Made by a program: the position numbers and the translations under genes | Shown: piece by piece, positions 55,010-64,000 of the stretch | How positions within the stretch are numbered: position 1 is the stretch's first letter | Layout of the letters: every line of letters begins with the position of its first letter | The notes under the pieces: generated by a model | The model's input: only the letters and a program-made list of their open reading frames with translations | Database searches by the model: none | Told to the model about the DNA's origin: nothing | From: Myotis daubentonii | Lineage: Eukaryota; Chordata; Mammalia; Chiroptera; Vespertilionidae | Reading direction: 5' to 3' | NCBI RefSeq assembly: GCF_963259705.1 | Contig: NC_081840.1 | Location: 114,627,074 to 114,691,073, forward strand | DNA: 64,000 bases

Positions 55010-55515
55010 AAGAAAGCTATACCAGAATCCCAGGCTGAGATAGGCATCTACTCTCATAGTTAACTTTCCTGCTTCCCATACATTTCCTATAAAGAATATA
55101 TTCCATGTGCTTAGGGTGGGGCTAATCTTGCCCCTTTTCCCACCTATAGGATAGTCACGTGGCCCAATCGTGGTCAATTCGAGTACCCCACGTTTCTGGC
55201 AGCTATGATCGGTTCAAAAATGAGTGTATATACCAAGCAGGATCAGTGAGGACCTCTAATAGAACTTTGCTGACAGAGCTGGTGGAAAAGATTCTCTTTC
55301 TACTGTGAGTTTGGAGCAGTTTGGGGTACAGTGGCTGCCTTGTGGAGAAAGCCTATATGAGATCTAGGAAGGAGCCTGGTAACACTGAACTCCTGAATCC
55401 AGCCGTCTCTGAAGCCTTCTGCACTTACTTGACCTGATAAATTATCTTTTTATTTAAAGTAGTTTCAGTTGGGTTTCTGCCACTTGTAACCAAAAGAATC
55501 TTAACTAATGTAGAT
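55010..55515 (+). mobile_element. Old interspersed repeat, LTR-like
   Basis: 'gtggcccaatcgtggtcaat' and the 3' end 'agtttcagttgggtttctgc' then 'cacttgtaaccaaaagaatc', 'ttaactaatg' match a common mammalian repeat; the family name is left open. Its best-preserved copy in the window. Confidence 0.6.
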
Positions 55516-55559
55516 AGTTATTCCAACTGAGCATATAATTTAGCTCTGGGTCTCTCGGA

Positions 55560-55960
55560 AGCCAAAGCAGAAAGGGAGCCACATTGCATCACAGAGCCCT
55601 CGTTCTCTGCGATCACACACCCAAAGCAGCCAACATCAGCCGAAGAGAAAGGTCAGCCTTTTTCTCATGGTCTTTCACGTCGGTGGCCCAGGGCAACATC
55701 TTCCGCGGCTGTTTCAGAAATGACGCAGAAACATTCCCGTGTGGCTGGCTGCCTTTTTGGCTGAACCTCGACCAAAGGCATCCACAGAAACCAGGCGTCA
55801 GTCAGCGCTCACGGAGACCTCCTAGGCTTGCACCCAGAGAGGCAAACAAGCCAGGAGGCGTGGGGCCCAGCCCACGTAGTCCCAGCCCCTTACAGAGCTT
55901 TCCCAGGAACATCGCTCCCAGCTGCTGCCCTGAGGTTTGACTCTAATCCGTCATTTCTCT
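55560..55960. promoter_or_regulatory. CpG-containing candidate regulatory block
   Basis: Repeat-free with more CpG than its surroundings ('tctttcacgtcggtggccca', 'catcttccgcggctgtttca'), an AP-1/CRE-like 'aatgacgcag' next to a TEAD-like 'acattcccg'. The 118-codon ORF across it has no recognisable domain. Not dense enough to be a CpG island. Confidence 0.3.
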
Positions 55961-56760
55961 GGTTGGAAGGCTGGTGTTTCCTTGCAGGGGACCACAAAGC
56001 CATATTACATTCAAAGTTAAATAAACAAATGTTTGAATCTGTGTTTTATTGGTTCCATACCATCTGCCATCTGGTTTGGGGGGAGCGAAAAAAACTGTGG
56101 TTTTGTGTGTGTATATGTGTTGTTGTTGTTGGGTTTTTAGGTTCTTTTTTTTCCCTGTGAAATTCTCTAAGGTTGAATGCTGGCAGCAGTATGGGCTGGT
56201 TAAAAGCCACCTAGTTTCCCACGTCTTAACTCACAGCTAAACGTTGGAGGTTGGTGGGTCCCCATCTGCTCAGCAGCCTGTTGTGTGAAAATGAGATCTA
56301 TACATATGCAGAGCTCCACAGCCTGGCTTCAGGATCTAAAGAACTGTTCTGAGTGAACTGCAAGAAGTGCTTATTTCATGTTGACAAGCTGCACCCAGAC
56401 CAAAGGCTACAGCGAGGCCCGTGGAAAAGGAACAGAGGGGAGCTAGTGTCTGCGCACCCGGGGCTGTCAGGAAAGGCAGCTCGGCCTCCCGAGACCCAAG
56501 TTGCGGGGGATGTCAAGCTTGTAATGACTTGAAGGAGGAAATACAACCCAGACCCTGGGTGGGCAATACACCCCAGCCTGCCTGGGATCTTTAATCTGGA
56601 AAAGGCCATGGCTGTCGAGGGTGGGGAGGGAAGTCCACCATGGGGTGCGGTGAGGGCCCACATCTCAGCATCGCCTTGCCGGTTGGCCCAGCTCTTTTTA
56701 GCCAAAGGAGCCCAGAGCTGCTTGGAAAGGGGGTGGGGGAGGGGAAAGCACTCTCACTGA
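55961..56760. other. Unassigned stretch
   Basis: T-rich run near 56100-56160, otherwise unique. The 109-codon minus ORF at 56376-56705 is unrecognised. Confidence 0.3.
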
Positions 56761-56762
56761 TT

Positions 56763-56781
56763 CAGTTTCCATGACTTTTTT
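56763..56781 (+). repeat. SINE target-site duplication, left
   Basis: CAGTTTCCATGACTTTTTT, repeated at 56930-56948. Confidence 0.93.
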
Positions 56782-56929
56782 AAAAAAATGATTTTAGAGA
56801 GAGAGGGAGAGAGAGATAGAGAGAGGGAGAGAGAGAGAGAAACAACAAAAACACATTCAGCTGTTGCCTCCCCTCCACACCCCGTTGTACAGAACAACAC
56901 TCCAACCAACTGAGCCACCCTGGCCAGGG
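56782..56929 (-). mobile_element. Short tRNA-derived SINE (Ves-related)
   Basis: On the minus strand: 'ccctggccagggtggctcag', A-box-like 'ggctcagttggttggagtg', then a CT-rich part and tail. The usual middle section is missing and the length is only 148 bp. A 19-bp target duplication proves a single insertion. Confidence 0.88.
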
Positions 56930-56949
56930 CAGTTTCCATGACTTTTTTT

Positions 56950-58585
56950 GTTTGTTTTTCCATGACTTTTAAACCAGGCCTTCAGCTTCCTCATCTATAA
57001 CATAAACACAGATGTGGGCAGGGATCACTAACGCAAATGCCACGGGGCCAGGCGTGTAAGGAAAATGAGTGAGGCCAGCTGCATGGGGACCGAGGCAAAC
57101 ATGCTTCTGGCTAAAGGGTGGCAGGGACTCGACTAGCTCCAGCCACGGTGGCCATGCGGAAACCGGGCCCAGTGTGGCCAGAGGTCCCGAGTCCTCAGGA
57201 AAGGCCAGGCTGTTTTTATGTGTTGATGCTGGCAGCTATTGCAATTATTGAAAAGACTCTGGTCAAAGAAAACCTGCCTGCAGGCCACATAAGGCCCACA
57301 GGTTTCCAGCCGGTGATCGCTGTGCAAGGAGACAGGTCTTGGAGCGCAAAACCAGGGACCGGGACCATATTTCCTTGGAATGAAGGGCAGGAAGGCCAGT
57401 CCTGTTATGTTGGTCCTGCTCTCACCTGCACTGACCATGGACGACACGGAGTTACTCTCTGAACACTGGCTCCTCTGGGTTTGGCCACAGAGACTGGGAA
57501 GGGCTCACCCTAAAATGCCCTACCTCACTATTGCTGAGCCCTGGCAGGACAAATTCCAGTGCCAGACCAGGCATTCCTCCTGGCCCTTAGTGACACGGTG
57601 ACAGCTCGGAGCCTCCCAAGCTCGGAGTGTCCCCACTCTCTGCTTTGCGATGATTGCTGGGAAAGAAGCGAGCTCCACTGTGCGCACACATGGCGCCCTG
57701 TGCACATACTCCCTGGTCTCTGCAGTTGGTCCCCTCCTAGCTACCCACTTACAGCATCACAAGTCAACAAGCTGGTGACCTGCATAAAGTAAGACAGTTA
57801 GTTAATCTCTCACTATATGTCATCTCACAGCACGACGTGAAACAGTCCTTACTGTGTCAGCAGCCAAGGAATTTTCAGTCTATTTTTCTGGGTTTATTTG
57901 GTTGTTGTTGTGTTTTATTTCTAATCAAGGTGAGAAAAAGTCCTAGGTTCATGTGAAGTTTCTGAAGAAGAAACACAATTTAAATTTTTTTATTTCAAAT
58001 AATGTAGCCAAAACAATGCACATTCTTTCTTGTCCTTTGCTTAACCAATATCATTTTTCAGTATGAAATCTTTATACTATATGTCCCATGTGTTAAAAAT
58101 AAGTGTACACTTAAACCTTGGTAAGAGGTTAAAAAGAATGCCGGCGGGAGAGCACCATCTTGCTGTGTAGAATTGGGGAATGATTCACGCTCTGAGCACC
58201 ATGGGCCTGAACTGCCATGTGGATAAGAGGGTGTGTGGAGGTCCCTCCTGCTTTACAGTCCTGCAGATGAGCATGTGGGGTGGGGACGGCTAAGAGCACT
58301 GTGAGGAGGAGGGGAGGCAAGCATGGCAAGAACTCCATCAGCAAAAAAATTACAGGCAAGCCAGCTTTATGCCAACTGTGCATGGAAGGCACACAGAACA
58401 AGTCCACTTCTAGACACAAGAGCAGACTGTGAGCTCATGGGACAGTGGGCGCATCCTGCCATCTCTGGGGGCCGCAGCCTATAGCACAACACTCACAGAG
58501 TCTGTACCGCTCGCTGTGGAATTCACTCATGTAAGAGTCAACGGGAACATTGAGTTGGGATTTCACTCCCTCAACCTGTGAGGTA
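56950..58585. other. Unassigned stretch
   Basis: Unique. ORFs of 104 and 114 codons at 57118-57462 overlap on opposite strands and are chance. AT-rich L1-like phrases lie near 57960-58090 but I cannot fix them. Confidence 0.3.
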
Positions 58586-58589
58586 GGAT

Positions 58590-58700
58590 GGGGCAGGCAC
58601 TGTTGTACAAGTAGAACCGGGAAACTGAGGCCCAGAGAGGTGAGGCCGCTGGTGAAGGTGGGTTGATGGAGAGCCCCATCTAGATGCCAAGTCTTTCACC
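58590..58700 (-). mobile_element. MIR fragment
   Basis: 'gtagaaccgggaaactgagg', 'cccagagaggtgaggccgct' are antisense MIR. Confidence 0.75.
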
Positions 58701-58889
58701 TCCTGAAGAACAATCCTCCCTTTTGAGCAGTGGCTCTCAGTCATTCACAAATCTTTCTGGGGGCTGACAACCTAGAGGTGAGGAGGCTCTCTGAGAAGAC
58801 CTAGGATAGTTAAAGAAAATAACCAACTAGCTGATTTGATATTAAATTAGATCAGGATGTACACCAGACATAGAGGTAACACCAGACAT

Positions 58890-59142
58890 GCCCTGGCTGG
58901 TTGCTCAGTGGTTAGAGCACCGTCCCACAGACCAAAGGGTAATGGGTTTGATTCCAGGTCAAAGGTAAGTACCTCAGTTGTAGGCAGGATTTCAACCATG
59001 TGCAGGAGGCAACCAATCAATGTGTCTCTCTTACATGGATGTTTCTCTCTCTCTCCCTCCCCCATCCTCCCTCCCCTTCACTCTCTCTAAAAATAATCAA
59101 TGGAAAAAATATCCTTGGGTGAGGATTTAAAAAAATGATTTA
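58890..59142 (+). mobile_element. Ves SINE, older subfamily
   Basis: 'gccctggctggttgctcagt', B box 'gggtttgattcca', CT-rich part, and 3' end 'aatcaatggaaaaaatatcc' then 'ttgggtgaggattt', the same tail as the copy at 24075. No clear target duplication. Confidence 0.9.
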
Positions 59143-59395
59143 AGGAAATCTGTGGGAGACAAAATTAAATTAAGACTATTGCTTACCTCATTTTGTTTTA
59201 TTTTCTGTGATTTTCATCTTTATATGATTTTCCAGGGGCAATACCCTCACCCTGCTCCCACCATATGAGAGATGCACCCTGTTAGCACTCACTGTGTTAT
59301 CCCATGTCTGGCTGGGTCCCAGAGCACAGCATGTTGGGCAGGTCTGAGAGAGACCCCTGGCCTCCTCGGGGCCAGTGCAAGACAGTTAACTCACA

Positions 59396-59540
59396 TGCAC
59401 GCCCGCTTGCACACACACACGAAGAGAGGAAACCACATTCAGTCTGGGCTGTCCCCAAGCGAGGAAGAAACTTCGAAAAGTGACTACCCCACTCAGTGAA
59501 TCAAGATGTGGGATTCAAACCACTTCCTCCCCAGCTCTGT
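59396..59540 (+). repeat. Diverged duplication C, copy 1
   Basis: A CA-rich start, then 'aaccacattcagtctgggct', 'gtccccaagcgaggaag' and 'gtgggattcaaaccactt' parallel 61525-61650 in order and orientation, roughly 70-75% by eye. Confidence 0.6.
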
Positions 59541-60815
59541 GTTAGGAACATCATATACCTTCTTTCGGGGAGTGCCTACACCCCAGAGGGAGGCCTCACT
59601 ATGAGCAATACAGGAATGCAAAACCCAGAGATGCAAGTGACTTACACAGATACAGCCAGTGGGAGGCAGGGCCAACGTAGGTGTCCAGATCTCCACCTAC
59701 TAGAAGAGACCTCCCTGGACCCACCCTTCAAGGGCCACTGGATGCTGAGGTCCAAAGCCCCTGGTCCAACTTGATGTACAGGGTACTGCCCAGAATTGAG
59801 TGATGGGCCATTTCCTGGGCTTTCATCTGCCTCATCAATTCCAGCCGAGTGTCTGGGACAATGCACACCCATTTCCTGGGCTCATTTCCCCAGAAGGAGG
59901 CCCCATAACATCCTCCAAGTGCTGTAGCCTTTCATCTAGTTAGACACCCTCCTGGGGGTGAAGGTTAAATTATAAGGCTCAGACCTACATTTTGGAGAAT
60001 ACCCCGCAGAATCTTTGGTTGATGGCCAACATGAAATCTCTTTAGGCAGAGGCTTTCTCCATCACTGAAGTCCCTGCCCTCCCCTCTGCTGCTCCCACTC
60101 TCCTAGATGGAAAGGCAGGAGTCATGGGCTGTTGGGTAGGCATTAAAGTCATTGAACCCCCTTCACCCTGATGCCTGCTCCACACCCCACTGGGGAATTT
60201 ATGCAGCCTCCACTTGGCATCTCCTGCCACGGGGAGCTCACTACCTCTAAGATAATCTTCTCACAATTCAGACAACACTGAGCATTAAGATGCACATCCT
60301 CAAATGAATTGGCATCTGCTTCCCTGTTCGTGAGGCCCCACGGTTCTCATTCTTCCACTTGGGACATACAGAAAAAGGCAAATCGCTCTTTAAGATTGCA
60401 GTCACGCCTGGCAGCAAAGATAGCAATATCTAAGCTCCCATTAACTGTATTCTCTGAGTATGCTTGGGTTGGTCACGTCTATCCTCTTGGTCTCAATATC
60501 TCATCTATAAGATGAGGAAGGCTGGATTAAGAGAGAGCTAACTCCCCTTCCAGATTCATGCTTGTGCTTATGCCCGGGATGGCTTGGGTAAAGACTCGAG
60601 GCCCTGAAAGCCAGCATCATAGAAACCATGGAAAGCGGCTGCATTTCCTGTTCCTAATCTGCTGCACTATTTCCACTCATGGAGAGCAGAGAGCATTACA
60701 AAGATGTAAACACAACCTGAGAGGAGGAGACCCACTCCCTACTGAGATATACTTCAGTATTTTCATACTGGAAGAGAGCTTGTCGTATGAAGGACAGAAA
60801 GAGCTTGTGCTGAGA
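59541..60815. other. Unassigned stretch
   Basis: Unique, with MIR-like hints near 60460-60530 ('atctcatctataagatgagg'). No gene. Confidence 0.3.
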
Positions 60816-60819
60816 AGGG

Positions 60820-60920
60820 AGCCTCAGCTCAGTCATCCACTAGCTAGCTGATCTTGGGCTTGACCTCTGAGGACCTTAATTTCTTCCGCTGCTCAATGAG
60901 AGACATTGTAAGCTAATTCC
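60820..60920 (+). mobile_element. MIR fragment
   Basis: 'cactagctagctgatcttgg', 'gctgctcaatgagagacatt' fit sense MIR. Confidence 0.55.
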
Positions 60921-61144
60921 TAAGCTTGAGAAGTCAGAGAATCAACAGAAAACAAAAAGTGGGCCAAGAAAATAGCTTGGGGTTTGATTGGTTTTAGTAA
61001 AGCTATCCACGAGGCTGGTGGGCAAATGGCACCACACAAATATAAGTGAAGTCAAGAAGGTGGAGACCACATGTCTGTCATCGCCAAAGCCTGAGGCCTG
61101 GCCAAAGGATGTCTTTCCTAAAGAGGGAGCATGCAAGGGCTAGT

Positions 61145-61350
61145 GGGGCAGAAGCAAAGGCTAGACTCTGGGTCTAGGCTCTGCCACTACTAACCAGGGG
61201 CCTTCGGCACATTATGTAACCTCTCCAAGCCTTGGTTCTCTCATCCTTGACACAGGGCAATCCCGCCTCCCCCACGGCATTGTTGTGAGGCTTAAAGGAA
61301 TTAAGTGCCTGGAACATAATAAGGACTCAGCTATAAGCCACAAAGGTTGA
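61145..61350 (+). mobile_element. MIR SINE
   Basis: 'ggctctgccactactaacca', 'acctctccaagccttggttc', 'gttgtgaggcttaaaggaat' are sense MIR. Confidence 0.9.
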
Positions 61351-61468
61351 TGCTGGCCATATGTGTGCACCTGCATAAAAATAATCAGTAAGCCTTAGTG
61401 AAATCTCACAATCTTCCTCAATTATTTAGCCTTCTGTAAGGATCTTGATCCTGCAACTGACTCAGAAA

Positions 61469-61472
61469 TCTC

Positions 61473-61545
<73 letters not shown>
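61469..61545. repeat. (TC)n(AC)n compound microsatellite
   Basis: About 34 bases of TC (one CCC interruption) running directly into about 42 bases of AC. Confidence 0.98.
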
Positions 61546-61547
<2 letters not shown>

Positions 61548-61665
61548 AAAGAGAGAACCACAGTCAGCCTGGGGTGTCCCCAGGCATAGGAAAAACATGT
61601 GGAACAAGTACCTGGTCGAATAAATCACACTGTGGGATCCAAACCTGAGCCGGGGTCCAACCTCC
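61525..61665 (+). repeat. Diverged duplication C, copy 2
   Basis: After the AC run: 'gaaccacagtcagcctgggg', 'tgtccccaggcataggaaaa', 'ctgtgggatccaaacctgag' correspond to the 59396 copy. Possibly two members of one interspersed family. Confidence 0.6.
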
Positions 61666-61959
61666 AGCTCCACTGGTGTCCGTCTGAATCCTACACTCTG
61701 TTCCTGCAGCCAGCGGTGTCCAGTGGTTCTGGCAAATTCCCCCAGCTGCTCCCGAGGTGACTGACCCATTCTAGGGAGCTCAAGAGTGGGAGGGAGAGAA
61801 GAGAACCAGGCTGCTGGTCATTGGGATGTTTGGCTCAGCTTAGGCAAAGAGATGGCTAAGAAATCTGGCTGTGGCAAAATGGCCTGAAATCCCAGAGTGT
61901 TTATATTGGAAGAGATTGTAGAAAGACATGGAGGTGTGCACATAAGCCTCTGGGGAGGG

Positions 61960-62080
61960 GGCTGGAGACTCAGACTCTAAATATGCCTCATCGCTGAATT
62001 GCTGGGTGACTCTAGGCAAATAATTTCCCTTCTCTGGGCCTTGCTTTTTATCATAGAAACAGAGGGGCTTATCTTACTCA
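61960..62080 (+). mobile_element. MIR fragment
   Basis: 'attgctgggtgactctaggc', 'ccttctctgggccttgcttt' are sense MIR. Confidence 0.8.
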
Positions 62081-62765
62081 AAAGCCTCGAAAAGCCTTTC
62101 ACTCAGTATAATTTTGCTGAATTTCTATGATCTAGTTTAGGTAGTCTGCTTCCCACTGGACTTCAATTCAATTCAAGAAAGCGGTTACTCAATGTCGGTT
62201 GCATACCAGGCACTTGCACTGAGCATTGCTTGAACCAAGAAGAGAAGATATGGTTCCCATTTTGCTGTTGCCAAGGAGTTCACAGTATTCTAAAGGGAAA
62301 CATATATTTAATCAAATAAATATAATACAACACATGCCGTAGTCTCAATTGATTATCCTAGAGAGATTTGGGAAGGTCCTCTAGAGGAAAGAGACACCTG
62401 AGTGAAAACTTGAGACATGGGTAAGAACTTTCTAAAATACTGAAGATGGGGGTATAATAGAAATGAAATCAAAGGTTTGTTTGTGGATAAAATGTCCATG
62501 GCTTGCTCATCTCTGTGGTTATAGCATGAAGATGAGTGGAAGGACAAGAGCCTAGCAAGAAAAGTTGGGGCCAGAATGTGGAGGATCATGAATGGGAGCC
62601 AAGAATTAGTTCTTTATCCTATAGGTAATGGGGAGCCATTGAAGATTTCCTACCAGGAGAGTGACAAGATCAGATTTGCATTTTAAGCCATCCATTGTAA
62701 CAGCAATATAGACCCCCCTCTGGTCCATGGCTTGTTTTTATATGATCTGTGAGCTAAAAATATTT
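62081..62765. other. Unassigned stretch, weak old-repeat hints
   Basis: 'gcataccaggcacttgcact' near 62200 and 'aatggggagccattgaagat' near 62626 have an old-repeat flavour. Nothing firm. Confidence 0.3.
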
Positions 62766-62767
62766 TT

Positions 62768-63215
62768 TATAATTTTTTACTACAGCTTTATTGAGATATG
62801 ATTTACTTACTGTATAATTCACTCATTTGAAGTATAAACTTCAATAGCATACTCACAGAGTTGTGCAACCATTACCACTATCCATTTTAGAACATTTTCC
62901 ACACTTCAAAAAGACACCCAGTACCCTTTAGCTATCACCTCCCCATCTCACCACCTCAGACCAGCCCTAGGCAACCACTAGTCTATTTTCTGTCTCTGCG
63001 GATTTGCCTATTCTGGATATTTTATGTAAATGGGACCCTATAATATATGGACCATGTGACTGCCTTCTTTCATTTAGCATAATGCTTTCAAGGTCAACCA
63101 ATGTATAGGAAGGATCATTTTCAAGTCTGGATAATATCCCACTAAACGGATTTACCAAATTTTGTTCATACATTCAGCAGTTGATGGGCATGTGGGTTGT
63201 TTCCACCAAAGAAGA
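62768..63215 (-). mobile_element. Old L1 3' UTR, antisense
   Basis: 'tttattgagatatgatttac', 'cagagttgtgcaaccattac', 'tgcctattctggatatttta', 'tttagcataatgctttcaag' and 'agttgatgggcatgtgggtt' follow the antisense L1M 3' UTR from its very end. Confidence 0.93.
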
Positions 63216-64000
63216 AAATTCGACATAGGCGTATGTGACTCACAAAGCCATCTGGCTCTGATGCAGACCCTGGGGAGCAGGGAAGCAAGACGAAGTCAGA
63301 AGCCCAAGTCAGGGGCTCTGACAGTTTCCAAATGAGATATGGTGGTGGCCTCATCTAGGGGAAGTAAAAATGTTTTGTGTGGTAAATTAAACTGGACTTG
63401 GTGACTTATCAAATGTTTGGGTGAAGGAGAGAGTTACTGAGGAAAATTCACTTACCACAAAGAAACTGAGATTCAGAGAAACTGAGTGAGTGGTCTGCAG
63501 TGAAGTTGCTGGCTGATGGCAAAGCCAAGAATGCAGCTCTTCTCTTGGACACACACATGGACTTGTGAGACTTCTGATCATCATTAATGGGGAAGCAGAC
63601 TGAGAGGTACCCTGGAGCATGGGGCTCTTGTCACTAGACTAACCAGCCACAGGCATGCCTACCACACTGGAGTGGCGCCTCATGAAGAGCTGAGGGTGTC
63701 TCCTGGAGCCACCTGAAGTGTGAACAGCTCGTGTGTTCCTTACCACGCCCGACAGGGCTTCTCCTAATCATGCCCCTTTCTTGTAGGTGAATGGACAGGT
63801 CCCTCGTAGCTGTCTTCCTGGACTCTGTCCAGTCCTGCCTGCAGATCTGTGAATTGACGCTGCGCCCATCGCTGTGTGGAGGTACACTCCTGCTCATACA
63901 AAGCAGAGGTGGCTGTTGTGACCCTACCAAGGTGGCCTGGGGGAGCAGGCTCTGTGGCTCCTGCAAAGCTGTCAGGGTGACAGGCTAGTCCCCCAAGAGT
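63216..64000. other. Unassigned stretch to window end
   Basis: Unique, moderately GC-rich. A pyrimidine-rich acceptor-like sequence ending 'tttcttgtag' (63777-63786) precedes a 65-codon ORF (63791-63988), but the protein is not recognised and no donor site is convincing. Confidence 0.25.

Noticed and set aside
63777..63988. Acceptor-like tract followed by a 65-codon ORF near the window end
   Set aside because: The acceptor motif alone is weak evidence; the protein is unrecognised and no convincing donor follows.

Overview
The window is vertebrate, and within vertebrates it looks like a vespertilionid bat. The evidence is the mix of young mobile elements: tRNA-derived Ves SINEs, HeliBat-type Helitrons (5' TC, 3' hairpin followed by CTAG, inserted between A and T), non-autonomous hAT elements with a CAGTGGTCGGCAAAC-type end and 8-bp target duplications, and a bat-style L1 3' end. 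Beneath them lies the usual old placental layer of MIR, L2, L1M, MER5A, MER20, Tigger and MaLR LTR remnants. The species cannot be told from the sequence. I recognise no protein-coding exon, no functional RNA gene and no CpG island. Every long ORF I examined is chance, repeat-coded or antisense, so the window is best read as intergenic or intronic DNA. Family names for old repeats are from memory of their consensus sequences, and edges are good to roughly 10-40 bp unless a target duplication fixes them.

Layout. 1-15 kb: a HeliBat copy (about 461-833), an L1 3' end, many MIR pieces, and several repeat-free AT-rich stretches that read like conserved non-coding DNA (3306-3625, 5280-5690, 9780-10110). 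15-24 kb: a MaLR (MST-like) LTR carrying a (CT)n run, a palindromic old DNA element, the best candidate regulatory block (15850-16360), two Tigger-like remnants, and a 170-bp dispersed duplication (20061 and 20773). 24-32 kb: two Ves SINEs, two HeliBats (one on the minus strand with an internal 30-bp minisatellite), and L1 3' ends including one with an inverted 5' part. 32.7-34.9 kb: a compact endogenous retrovirus-like element with two LTRs, a 6-bp target duplication, a perfect 18-nt match to the tRNA-Lys3 primer site, a polypurine tract, and only about 760 bp of gene-less interior.

35-45 kb: L1, L2, MIR and MER20, then a 672-bp hAT element (43534-44205) with an 8-bp target duplication whose interior holds the antisense tail of an invertebrate-type LINE reverse transcriptase. 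A near-intact 178-bp HeliBat follows (44541-44718), and a 99-bp duplication lies at 44734 and 45606. 45-64 kb: old repeats, a Ves SINE split by a second, shorter hAT copy (51352-51795) between direct repeats, MLT1-like LTR sequence, a short SINE with a 19-bp target duplication (56782-56929), another Ves SINE, several (CA)n arrays, and an L1 3' end.

There is no gene circuit to describe. The interest lies in the transposons: a mini-retrovirus that must have been mobilised by another element's proteins, a hAT that carries a piece of a foreign LINE, and Helitrons that carry or generate tandem repeats.
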